Below, piece by piece: positions 48,901-57,512 of a DNA stretch of 57,589 nucleotides. The notes under the pieces were generated by a model, which saw only the letters and a program-made list of their open reading frames with translations, searched no databases and had not been told where the DNA came from. The number at the start of each line of letters is the position of its first letter. Within the stretch, counting starts at the first letter, position 1. Source of the DNA: a virus; IMG/VR virus record IMGVR_UViG_3300034112_002235, positions 1 to 57,589 of that record, one strand, 5' to 3'. Position numbers and translations under genes: made by a program.

Positions 48901-51900
48901 ATGGTAAGCCACACTGGTTATACACTTCAGCAGTAGTTCCAATCACTACTGGTTTTCCTTCTGAGAAAAAAGCTGTAGAGCTAGGATTAAAAGTTCCAAG
49001 TTATAGAAGTCCAGATTCTGAATTAATGGATCTTCTAACAAAAGTTAATAAGCAATCAAACTCAACTGCAGATTATGAAGCAATGAGGCAAGCGCAAAGT
49101 CCAGCAATATCTATTTCCGAAATAGTTAGACAGCAATCATCATACTCAGATATATATGCACCTGCTGGAATACTAAGAGGTAAGGTAGTTAACTTCTTAG
49201 ATCCTAAGAGAACTATATATTACGGAAATAGCAATAACACTACTTTATCGGGCAGTGCAGATAGCATGGAGAGACAACAGGTAGTGGCAACAAAGAGTAT
49301 CATATCGGAAATACCAAATACTAAAGGTTATGTAACAGTTGGTTTTCACTTACCAATAGATTCTACTGGACAAAATGCTTCTGAGTTAGATATAGAAAAA
49401 ATGAAAAATTTACATGTTGAAATACCTCAAATGCCACTTAGGTTTTCTTTTCCATTTTTCACAGACAGAGTTGCTGGAGCAGTCTTATTAGACTACTCCT
49501 TCTATGCACTGAGCAACAATAGATCAGGAGAAGGTGATGAAAGACTCAAAACTGGAACCATACATGATGGTGATAAAGATTTTGAAAAATTTGGTCACGA
49601 CACATTGTATTCAAATCTAATAAGTACAGAAGCAGCCCTTATTTCTGGTTCACTAACAGACAACCGTGAAGGTGGCTCTGAAGATGAGTTTGTTATAAAT
49701 CTTGCAGGAGTATCATTTACTGCTGCGGTTAACCCAATCAATACATTTGGTAATGATAAATTTATATTTGATCTAAGCACAAGCGGAGTATCGGGAAGTA
49801 AGTCACTGATAAGAATGCCACTACCTTCACTACTGGAACAAGTTAGGGGAATAGAAAAACTTGAAGGCTCTTGGGAGTATGAGTACATTAATCAAAGAAC
49901 GATTACTTCTGGAAGTCCATTTAGTTATAGAGATTGGGGATCTCCAGCAAGTGCTCTTGATGAGCAATTCTACATAGCTATGAGATGGCCATATGAAATA
50001 ACTGAAGATAAAGATGATGAAATATTTAAGAAATTTAAAGATAAATATTTTTCAGATAGAAATGAAACTGAATTTTATGGTAAACCAAAAGACTATAAAA
50101 ATAGAAAAGTTTTAGTCTATAGTCCAACAACTAGAACAGCAGTTGTTTGTAAACCAGCTTATTTTCTATGGGGAACCAATAAGGCTGATCTCATAATTGG
50201 CAACGGCGCTTCTGGAGATTTTGCTAAGGGAAGAAGTGAAGATCATTTCATAAACTTTAAAAACGATGTATTTACCGAAGTAGATTTAGCTGCTGTAGTT
50301 TCTCCAGACGCGGCATATTTTCTTGGGGTAATGCATTTAACAGAAAATGAAAAAGAATTTTTTAATAGCGATGACGCAGCTTCAGAACCAACTAGAGTGC
50401 TAACCCAAGCTGGGTTGGCACCGGTACCAATGCCAAGAGACTGTTATTTTACTTTTGTAGATGACAGTGTTCCGCTCGGTGTTGTAACAACAATATATAA
50501 TCCAGCTAATGAGTTTGCCTATAAAGGTGAATCAGATATTAATGGATCGTACTTTGTTGGTTTTGGCGCTTTTGCAGCAGAAGGTGATGGAAAACTTTTA
50601 GCAGAAGAAGCAAGTAAATCAGGCATGCAAAAGTTAGGGTTATCTGGTACAGCTGACTCAATCGAAAGACAATTAGAGCTATTAAATGAAAGACCAACAG
50701 CTTTTACAAATACTCAGTGGCAAGAATATATTCCGATAAGTGGAATAACACTTCTTGACCAAGGACATTTTGCAGAAGCAGCGGCTAGAGGTGGAAACAT
50801 TCTTGCCAGTAGTGATGGTAAAGAAGGTAGTTATTTTGACTACATATTAAACGAACAATATAGCGCTCTTGACAGAGAAAAACTATATAAGATACTAGAT
50901 GGTGAGCTTAGAACTACCAATCCAGATGAGGATACCGGAACGGGAAGAGAACGTTTTGCTCCTGTGTATGATCCAGCTGCACCAGAATCTATAAAAGCTA
51001 GAGAGTTTTTCGATGAAGGGTTTAGTCCTTCCACTCATGTAATAGCTGGAAATGGAAGAACTCTTAGTCAAGCAAATGATGTATGGGATCAATTTAGATT
51101 TGATTACCATAACCAAGTGGCAATAAAGAAAATATTTTTTGACGCTTTTGGAATGGATCCAGATGATACAACTCCACTTCCAGATTTTCTAATAACTATA
51201 TTGCGAAATCCAGAAGCAAATCCAGATATATTTAAATTGTTCAGTGCTAATGGTCCAGATAGTACAGCAGTAGATGAATTCAGTTTATTGCTCGGAAGTG
51301 ACTTTATAGCAAATCCAAATCAAAGAACTGGAAAACCATACGGTACAGCTGATTCAATGGAGAGACAGATTGAATCAGGATCTGGATCATTAGTTAGTTC
51401 AGATACAGTTAAGCAAGCTATTGAATTTGCTAGAAAAAACTTAGTCGATGCACCGCTTGATGAAGGCGGGTTAGTTAGGTATTTCGATGCTTTAACAAAA
51501 ACAAAATATAAAAAATTAGGATTATTTTTACAATCTCAATCTAATTTATCCTTAATACTTGGCGCTGATGTTGGTGGCGGACAACCAAAAGTAGATGACA
51601 TAATTAAAGATAACTTTACGCCAAAACAAGTATTCTTATTGATAGTTGGAATGTTTAGACAGGCAATGTGGCAAGATGCATATGCAAGAGCTTGGTTAGT
51701 ATTAAAACCAAATAGACAATACGCCAGTGATGATATGTGGGACTTTAGTCCTGTTCACAAAATCTTTGCTGCATTTATTGATCCTAATCAAGACTATGCA
51801 TCAAATAAAAGAAAGTTCTTGAAACTTTTAGCAGATAATAAAGGCGAAGGAAATAGTGCAGGTAACGTAGTTGGTGTGCTAACTCATAATATCGATAGCT

Positions 51901-54380
51901 TTTGGGATCAAAATATTGGACCATTGTTTACAGCGTTAAGCGATGGTCTATCAGGTCTGATGAATATGTTTAGAATGTCAATGCTTCAAATGGGGTACGG
52001 TTTGTCTAATATAGACAACTTCTCTAAACAAGCAAACATTATGAATAAAGTATTAAACGATTCTATTTATTACTCACTAGGAAGACCTGGATCATTATTG
52101 AGGGCCATTGACAATCCATTCACTAGAGAGTATGGAGAGCCAGTAGTTGAAGTACGCGAACCATTCCAGAAGATACATTACATAAGTTCATTCTCAACTA
52201 TCATAGCTAATAATATACAAGAGACTACAACTAACGTAGCAACTCAGGTGACCGCTGTATCTGAAGGAAAGTATCCAGTAACAGTAGCTTTAGATAAAAG
52301 TATTCCCGCAGAAAGACAGGTTGAAAAAACTGTAGAGACTGGTTTATTCTTTGACAACATAGTTGGTGAAGGTTTATTCGGAATTGCTCAACCGCTATTC
52401 CATCCAATAGAATTTGCAAGAGGAGCAATAAAACTATCTCAAGGTGCGCCAGATGAACTAATGGCAAGAAGAGTTGGTCTAGCTCATCTTAAGGAATCTC
52501 TAAAAGATATTTATTCTGGAGAGTTAATTGTAATAGGAAGCGCAGATATAAGACCTCATGACTTAGTTTACCTCGCTGATGTTTATGAAAGAATGTATGG
52601 AATTTTTGAAGTCGAACAGGTTGTTCATCATTTTACTCCAAATATGGGATTCATTACATCAATAACACCCAACGCTCTTGTAACCGTAAATGATCCAGCA
52701 AGATGGTTTATGTCTAGCTGGATTCATTCTTGGATGTCAATTCAAAATATAAGAAATGACACAAGAAGTTTAATTAATTCAGTTCAGGCTGGAAGTACTG
52801 GAATCTTGTCAGGTGGAAACATTTCTGTTGATGGTATGTCAGAAGCGCTAAGATCACAAATGATGGGTGGTGTGCAATTTACCCATGGATCAAGTGCGCT
52901 TATGTCTGACATAATGGCAAACTTTGCAGCCGAGGGATTAACAGACGCTCAATCTCAAATAGAGAATCAGATGAAGCAAAACTCTGAAAATGGAATGAGC
53001 TTAACTGGAATTGCAGCAACATATTTAACTACAGTTGGCTTAACTGCAACAGCTGGGGCACTTCTTGGTGGACCAATCGGTGCTGGAATTGGTGCTGGAA
53101 TAGCGTCTGATTTATTCTGGAAGGGCTGGAAGTGGGTAAGAGATAACGTCTTAGACCAACATGGTTGTTATATATCTTATCTAAATAAAAATGGTCAACC
53201 TATGGACGCTAGTCTTGCAATAAATCAAGGAATGGTTGTTGGTAGATATCATACAAAGAGACTTCTTCCTGGAATTTTAGGAGTAAAGAGTAAGGTTAGA
53301 ACCGTTGACGGCAATGCTTTTATTAGAAATGACGACTTACTTAAGAGCTTGGGTTGGAAAGAAAAAGAAATAACCGACCTAGTAAGATACGTGAGTTATG
53401 AAAACGCATTAGTTAATGCTGAGGTGTTAAAGTATTCTGGAACTGGTCCAGATAAAACGGGATTAAATCAATACTTTAAAGTAATATGTAAACTAAATAA
53501 TGTTATAGATGGTGACGAAATAGAAGTTATAGATTTAATGAATCCAACTGGTCAACCTTTCAAGGTCAGACTAGAAGGAATAATAGCTTCAAGTCTTGGC
53601 ACTTTTCAGGCGTACACAAATACTTCCATACAAGCTGGGTATAAGCCAGACGACCCAACGACTGCAATAAACGTTAATTCACCAGGTGGAAGGGCAGCAA
53701 TCTTTGTAAGTGAAAGACTCAGGGATAAGCCTTTCGTTATAAGAATTTCTCCAAATGATCAATCTTCAGTTTCTATTTATACGGAAGATGACTTATCTCC
53801 TGGCTCAAGAATTAATAATACAAATAGTTACTTCAAGGGCGTTAACTATGGAGATCAAGAAAGGGAAAAATCTTTAGGAACCGTATTTTACAGGATCCTC
53901 GATGAGGATAAAGAAACAAATATTTCTATAATAAGATCTTTCTTTGTTCAAAATCTTGGCTTAAGCATTATACAGAAAAAGGAAAAATTTAAACAAAATC
54001 TTTATGGAGAATCAGTATTTGGTCAAAAGTTTGATGAAATATATAACTCAATATATACTTCTGGTATGGAAAATCATTTTGAAATTACTGGAGAAACTGA
54101 CCCACTATTAACCATAACTAATGATGAAAGAAAATTGTTTAATGATTTAGTTAACTTTAAAATATTAGAAGTTCTTTATTCAAAAGCTTCAGAATGGCCA
54201 TATATTTCTTGGGATGAGTACTATAATGATGGAGTACCAGCAACCCTTAACTGGGAACTAGTGACAAATAACTTAGCTCAAGTGTATACGGTGGATCTAT
54301 TAAGAGAAAGAGCATCTACTGGCGGCCTGGATAGATCTATACCAATGCCAAGCTATGTTGAACAAAAGGGTGGATTGTAA
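42963..54380 (+). CDS. Giant baseplate / hub protein (3,805 aa)
   Basis: ATG 42963 after TAGGTAG. The largest gene of the window; no in-frame CGG in 3,806 codons. Two related hub-type domains lie at about 450-600 (KHTTISMQLFFPNYEEIW ... FALVVTLNLYNFNHKPF) and 965-1095 (DSYINISMKVFGEKEL ... YDVSLRLVDFDIFQQKR). A gpD/hub-like segment (RVHLRVGYGANPNSLHTIFNG) is near 1575-1610, as in baseplate hubs. A calcium-binding-type loop lies at 661-672 (DTDRDGDVTQDD). Gly-rich hydrophobic segments lie near 1875-1915 and 3365. A SNase-like segment (VIDGDEIEVID ... KVRLEG) is near 3513-3540. The motif G(S/T)ADS(M/I)ERQ occurs three times (codons 2097, 2562, 2794). Probably built up from several baseplate proteins of smaller phages. 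Confidence 0.75.
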   Translation: MTINQEAFYYIKEQFTTKQQVDDYVLEIQQITLNANSNALENAALAKLQTVLPGFEGTVGVWAGKRIPWGIKIAPPDFSDIAWRNAAIRALKRQDTRTGENPVDYIVKEILKKFDEKIPTKNIDLTDIAYAKAFEAWYVGIGKSGSCWSAIESATIMASFIAQRVKDFNIGSDNPEDTPQTPEDVQEPPAVEEDLLGPSIERAAVLEEFISRGAAIIGFDHSDNSYSSISQYYENLVRKNNPSFVYDRAFQDNYVNQFIAVASPTMDIIKLNDTYQKSLFDKIEASGLFDLLSYIDAMQAYGRSRLSTLERVSGSAGAANVLDGVRDTGWLQQLTVVLQRLSRDPVTLATIYRYFPELVNFFFAALASTADYSNDGKGGGSEDPLNDGQAVLNDLMASLGQVNGENIFTGAWDLINTGQRIEKAISEFPFRQNIPPSSPDIFHLRLGASNFYVPPIGIDVQTQFKTSSLGEGALRQKNSPKFNSGYKHTTISMQLFFPNYEEIWGISIEDASKITLKDNFTIDFSGNGDNEEKIDKFLSSLRGLVAAFKYAPFLPIRNHYLNSVYGITGVALHGMSISTIPSYPFALVVTLNLYNFNHKPFLPMLNDFNQAIHWGKFRQYMGKAAGALHNYINEEFLMFGREGLINATRDAMISVGEAMLDTDRDGDVTQDDLRGMQAASDRLSAQAGISPSKIVNDALLGYKNEVFTTNVIREWTNGSNLSFYMPAETQTKIFTPDISGFRSDEEKGLTDTGRSFWNQMLANFGIDINESAEYHRTLDSVITTSTGNVVEYTVNQKILQSIDILTAGRNTTDFQKKAYNFIITSFIFQNPQLDSDRKDYLRDFNRTENAYEDTERYVFGAIVFKDETLSQIKSFFKSQALTTKSYLDFMVDEYLQKRAINAGKTNDTKWKENERLIIRDQFAAGYSSMVYERFFKAGPIRDLMEAARERNGSFHIREWEVPMIRVDIDPANAIVTDVSISMSNNIIPLQVQMQDEPTYQHIGGGDSYINISMKVFGEKELIKLRKIFDHINGLARLEHAAGVMGFLGIKNIITALAGVKYVLPLSFNVSTIPNFPHVYDVSLRLVDFDIFQQKREQLSSDQQRKMIEEFGTKKNPFLRMKQLWGSFNSYPDFPLEIRNKDSEVVGSLDPDFYFRSFEMFDRDVIRSVTENKGKLSRLDTFNVDPSQEITVVTPYGSMTHKGSAVVAKFREYILNDQLDELKAYSRGTLGLKASATASYIIEALLDIDQPHDKFLLNYVDSLDEGEFDTKDLADSSWRLSSGRLKAGDLSSYNEEARAKLQAALSGNQKDDGFAEDAYVSFDPDELDAHAIINTFPAASGPGDTKIPSMIHTADGYQFGYIDKQNGRFYLTVDDVAVKKDSSVQYVGITDTQTPDVGTTKSLTGVPGAKALSEYQYSYSSGDEGKPETMKSNGNSKSVTDHWEKMMVDTQYRDISGRMIRAFPTYMLWLIDEKNFAGTKLFDNFYGLQSIIDFSVVSSEDILGDTLVFRASNMYAKLSTKEATTIFSGSGETEDKPGVDKLSLTSGLEQIIDRSLNFARNQLGHMESQYIVDIENMRLKPGVRVHLRVGYGANPNSLHTIFNGVITEVELGEIVTVTCQSDAIELSPVVNSVDKKGSSGHIDGGLNTGLYLSEPRDLMVRLLSMGTSRTREAFAHATRGTVFSENKFGIKHFGMMLYEPLTDEERNKNAGIRNAASDAYLAVGQGSGITGGAGTVAGVLNPFGDNSNGTGIGGSPFGIDVRLPMVGIMRTMWSNFAAQPDLELFKRNIYPGNGTGVAQFLGGDLGDGWSNAASLTPEDMPNPRLEYLNRLTDSSWNNLLQRYDSGSENASAAIDNLTQGMEARASGGTAANILGGGLLAAGAALAIGTGGIALPFIGGAMAVGGGASLLGSLTGRGGVNIWKTFGLISDLDDDMPGFDEVSFRAQTYMKSVWDLFQMCARLLPNYIVAVRPFEDRSTVFYGKPHWLYTSAVVPITTGFPSEKKAVELGLKVPSYRSPDSELMDLLTKVNKQSNSTADYEAMRQAQSPAISISEIVRQQSSYSDIYAPAGILRGKVVNFLDPKRTIYYGNSNNTTLSGSADSMERQQVVATKSIISEIPNTKGYVTVGFHLPIDSTGQNASELDIEKMKNLHVEIPQMPLRFSFPFFTDRVAGAVLLDYSFYALSNNRSGEGDERLKTGTIHDGDKDFEKFGHDTLYSNLISTEAALISGSLTDNREGGSEDEFVINLAGVSFTAAVNPINTFGNDKFIFDLSTSGVSGSKSLIRMPLPSLLEQVRGIEKLEGSWEYEYINQRTITSGSPFSYRDWGSPASALDEQFYIAMRWPYEITEDKDDEIFKKFKDKYFSDRNETEFYGKPKDYKNRKVLVYSPTTRTAVVCKPAYFLWGTNKADLIIGNGASGDFAKGRSEDHFINFKNDVFTEVDLAAVVSPDAAYFLGVMHLTENEKEFFNSDDAASEPTRVLTQAGLAPVPMPRDCYFTFVDDSVPLGVVTTIYNPANEFAYKGESDINGSYFVGFGAFAAEGDGKLLAEEASKSGMQKLGLSGTADSIERQLELLNERPTAFTNTQWQEYIPISGITLLDQGHFAEAAARGGNILASSDGKEGSYFDYILNEQYSALDREKLYKILDGELRTTNPDEDTGTGRERFAPVYDPAAPESIKAREFFDEGFSPSTHVIAGNGRTLSQANDVWDQFRFDYHNQVAIKKIFFDAFGMDPDDTTPLPDFLITILRNPEANPDIFKLFSANGPDSTAVDEFSLLLGSDFIANPNQRTGKPYGTADSMERQIESGSGSLVSSDTVKQAIEFARKNLVDAPLDEGGLVRYFDALTKTKYKKLGLFLQSQSNLSLILGADVGGGQPKVDDIIKDNFTPKQVFLLIVGMFRQAMWQDAYARAWLVLKPNRQYASDDMWDFSPVHKIFAAFIDPNQDYASNKRKFLKLLADNKGEGNSAGNVVGVLTHNIDSFWDQNIGPLFTALSDGLSGLMNMFRMSMLQMGYGLSNIDNFSKQANIMNKVLNDSIYYSLGRPGSLLRAIDNPFTREYGEPVVEVREPFQKIHYISSFSTIIANNIQETTTNVATQVTAVSEGKYPVTVALDKSIPAERQVEKTVETGLFFDNIVGEGLFGIAQPLFHPIEFARGAIKLSQGAPDELMARRVGLAHLKESLKDIYSGELIVIGSADIRPHDLVYLADVYERMYGIFEVEQVVHHFTPNMGFITSITPNALVTVNDPARWFMSSWIHSWMSIQNIRNDTRSLINSVQAGSTGILSGGNISVDGMSEALRSQMMGGVQFTHGSSALMSDIMANFAAEGLTDAQSQIENQMKQNSENGMSLTGIAATYLTTVGLTATAGALLGGPIGAGIGAGIASDLFWKGWKWVRDNVLDQHGCYISYLNKNGQPMDASLAINQGMVVGRYHTKRLLPGILGVKSKVRTVDGNAFIRNDDLLKSLGWKEKEITDLVRYVSYENALVNAEVLKYSGTGPDKTGLNQYFKVICKLNNVIDGDEIEVIDLMNPTGQPFKVRLEGIIASSLGTFQAYTNTSIQAGYKPDDPTTAINVNSPGGRAAIFVSERLRDKPFVIRISPNDQSSVSIYTEDDLSPGSRINNTNSYFKGVNYGDQEREKSLGTVFYRILDEDKETNISIIRSFFVQNLGLSIIQKKEKFKQNLYGESVFGQKFDEIYNSIYTSGMENHFEITGETDPLLTITNDERKLFNDLVNFKILEVLYSKASEWPYISWDEYYNDGVPATLNWELVTNNLAQVYTVDLLRERASTGGLDRSIPMPSYVEQKGGL

Positions 54381-54382
54381 TA

Positions 54383-57137
54383 ATGTCTGATTTTAATTTT
54401 AACCTTAATGACTTCAATGATTCTACTTCTTTTATAGCAAAGTTGTCAGAGGGTTATAATCCCGATGGAGCGGCTAGCTTAGTTACTTCAGCTTCAAAAG
54501 AAAGTTATTCAAATCAGACATTAACATCTAGAAATCTAACAGACATAATGGCTGGACGGAGCGTTAACCAGAAATCCAGCAGCGTTAGCAGACGCATCGT
54601 CAAAGTTTGTTAGGTCATCTCTTCACTCTATATTAGCAACAGGCATTCAGTCTGGTGATGCATTCCAAGTAGCTAATCCAGATTATCAGGGACCTGGAGA
54701 TCTAGAGGTATTAAAAGGTGACCAGGCATATCTAAAGGTAGTCTCTCAATCTTTAGTCGGAACTGGTTTTGCGCCAACGTCAGTTCTAAATCCTTTATTA
54801 GAATCAACAAATGGAAAATGGCCAGGAAACGATAAGTCTAAAGTTGGAGATTCTACTGGAGCACTATTCACTCATAATAGCACCGCCTATAGAATAGATG
54901 GTGACGCTCCAGGTTTGGGAGAAAGAGCTATAGCTGCAGATGAAGAATTAAGCGAGGAAGAAAAACAAATATACATAGAAAGAGGAACACTTCTTAAACA
55001 ATCTATCAATGAACCAGCTTTAACACTTGGGTTTGAGTTTGACATACCAAATGTTCTATCTTCTTATTCTTTTGTGCAAACAAATTCATACTACACAGAT
55101 GAATCTAATCCAACTGAGGAGTCTGTTGAATCATCACTGATAAGCGCTCCTAAGAAAAAAGCATACATTAGTGCTTCTCTAATTGAATGCTTATTGATGA
55201 TGACAGATGTGAATAAAGGTGTTAAAATAAATGGCACATTTGCTCTTAATAGAGCGGTGTTGTCAGAAAGCGATAAGACGAGTAGGCATTCAAATCCAGA
55301 AAGTGGAATTGATAAGAATAATAAAAACTCTATATCTGATCATGTTTTTGGAAGAGCATTTGATATTAGATCAGTTGGTGACTATGGAGTAATAAGAGGC
55401 AAAGAGAGATACGCAATTGCCTTAGATATAGTTTTGCAAAAGTTAAATACAATGCCACAACCCCTGATGCCAGATCTTATAGTTATCCATCCAGACGTTG
55501 CAAAGGATAAGGGAATTGGAGAAGGCTATGAAAAAGTTGATACTGCAATCAAAACACAGTATCCAAATCTAAAATATGTTAACTTTGAATTTGGTCCAGA
55601 GCATACGGAAAATATTCATATTAGCTTTAGCCCACAAAGAGGTGGTAAATACATTGGTTCTGGTGGCTGGAAAACCTCCGATGCTTCAGCTCAAAAGTTT
55701 GATGAAAATGGAAACCCAGTAGACGATTCAGGAAGTGGGGCATCAGCAAAAGAAAAAGCCTATAAAAATTATAAAAATGGTGGTCCAGCAATAACACTAT
55801 ATGAATTATTTATAATGCTCTCTCAAGAAGGTCCATTTTCTGACGAGGCAGCAGCAATTTTTTGCGCTGTAGCAGGAAGAGAGAGTGGAGCCAGTCCAGC
55901 AGGTTATAACGGCAAATGTTTCGATAACAAGACAAGTTGGGGTGGTGACGTTTCAGTTGGAATGTTTCAGTATAATTTGATTTCCTTAATCAAGAGGTCG
56001 ACCAACGCATCAAACGACGTGCCAATTTACTATGATGGTTCTGCTGCAACAAAGCAATTAGTTAAAGCTCACAGGTTAATGTACTCTGCTACTGAAGCTT
56101 CTTCTTGGGATCCTAATGCAGTAGCAAAAAAATTAGTAGAGATTTATAGTACAACCACTAATAAAGAGGCTTCAAAGTCTACTACCGATGACAGGTTGTG
56201 GTTCCCAATTAATCAAGTTTGGATGCTAATGGATAAGTGGGGCAGAGTAGATTTTAAAAACGTAAATAAGATAGACGGATCTAGTGGTTTTCGCCATTGG
56301 GGAGATTATGATAATTCAAATGGTACACCAAGATCTGATTGTGGATTTATATTCGGAACAAAATTTCAAAATGCTGTTAACGTATATTTAACAACAGGAA
56401 AGCCTATAGAAACGCTAGAAGATTGGGTTAGAACAAACTTCAAAAAGCATAATAAAAGAACAATAAATTACATAGAACAATGGATGGACGGTACGGTATT
56501 CTACGATCATGCTAAAGATGGTTCGTTGATAAACGAAGAAGATAGTGGAGTCATTACATATGAGGTAAATGTAGTTAGTTCGCAAGGTGCCGGAGGAGAT
56601 GGATCTCCTGCATCTTTTACTAAGTATCAAATTGAAGAAGCTGCAGACTGGATTAGCACTAATAAGATTCCTCAATGGCTTACTAAGTATCGTTCAGATC
56701 TTGAAGGAAACTTTGGTTGCGATAGATTTGCCAGAGTTCTTTCAGCTGCTTTAGGCTTGTTTGGCCCAGCACAAACTGCACTGTTTACAGATGAGTGGAC
56801 AGCTGCAGGTAACGAAGGCTCATATACAGTCTCTACGCCTAGTCTTAGTCAATTCCTAACAGCGGGAGAACACTTGTCTAATTTGGAATCGAGCGCTTCA
56901 TTTTATGGACCAGAGACTGAAAACGGAAAAAACCCACCAGTTGGTTATTTGGTATTTTGGACAGGTGGGACTGATCGCTATGGCCACGTAGGTATCTCGA
57001 TAGGAAATGGTCAGTACGTTGACCAGCATGATGAAAGTGAAGGGTCTGATAGACCAAGACCAAGAAGTATAAATTCAACGATTTTCCCAGGAAGTAAGTA
57101 TACCTATGCTGGAGCATCGTCTGCATGGAGTGCGTAA
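54383..57137 (+). CDS. Triple-domain tail lysin (917 aa); +1 recoding at codon 59
   Basis: ATG 54383. CGG at 54557 is in frame; TAG is 54 bases on. The +1 frame is open to 57137, which includes 300 bases with no other start. N-terminal ~300 residues: structural. Residues 318-327 (SDHVFGRAFD) match the SxHxxGxAxD zinc motif of M15 peptidases, with H320, D327 and a second ligand H412 (ENIHIS). Residues 490-530 look like a lysozyme/transglycosylase site: catalytic-type E500 (GRESG) and SVGMFQYN. Residues 775-885 are a NlpC/P60 or CHAP-type cysteine amidase: C779 (FGCDRFAR), H868 (YGHVGIS). It probably cuts peptidoglycan peptide and glycan during tail penetration. Confidence 0.8.
54557..54560 (+). 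other. +1 recoding site 11 (gga-CGG-a)
   Basis: In-frame CGG at codon 59 of the lysin gene; zero-frame TAG at 54611. The shifted frame (GALTRNPAALADASSKFVRS) reads on without a break. Confidence 0.85.
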
Positions 57138-57148
57138 GGAGATAGAGT

Positions 57149-57511
57149 ATGAAACAGTATCCAAAATTTGATGAAAAATTAAATTCACACATTAGCAATA
57201 ATCAGCTTCAGCAATCTAAGACAAGATCTGGAACTATTATGTCATACAATAAGATGAATAATACGGCTGTAATTATCTTAGACGATAGGATGACAAATCA
57301 AGTTGGCAACATAATAAGAGGAGTCCCATGCCCATCAACTCTTGGTGTACAAAGTGTTGCGCCAACAGCTGGTACAAGATGCATAATCGGTTTTGCCGAT
57401 GCCAATGAAAGATTTCCGCATATAGTATCATATATAGACGATACAAATAGCGTAGGAAGATATATGCCCAACTACAGTGTAGACACTGGTGTACCAAAGT
57501 TTATGGTTTAA
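57149..57511 (+). CDS. Baseplate assembly V / spike OB-fold protein
   Basis: 120 residues, ATG 57149 after AAGGAGATAGAG. The core (SGTIMSYNKMNNTAVIILDD, then VPCPSTLGVQSVAPTAGTRC and IIGFADANERFPHIVSY) is the beta-barrel of baseplate V / gp5 N-terminal OB proteins, which form the central spike base and channel. Length fits a stand-alone OB domain without a spike needle. It lies after the lysin and before the next tail gene, as in other baseplate modules. Confidence 0.7.
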   Translation: MKQYPKFDEKLNSHISNNQLQQSKTRSGTIMSYNKMNNTAVIILDDRMTNQVGNIIRGVPCPSTLGVQSVAPTAGTRCIIGFADANERFPHIVSYIDDTNSVGRYMPNYSVDTGVPKFMV

Positions 57512-57512
57512 A

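Noticed and set aside
254-54560. Random sequencing or assembly indels as the cause of broken frames
   Set aside because: Indels from error would not always fall on an in-frame CGG, always be +1, and never occur elsewhere in 57 kb; neither homopolymers nor repeats are involved. A systematic artefact at CGG cannot be wholly excluded without reads.
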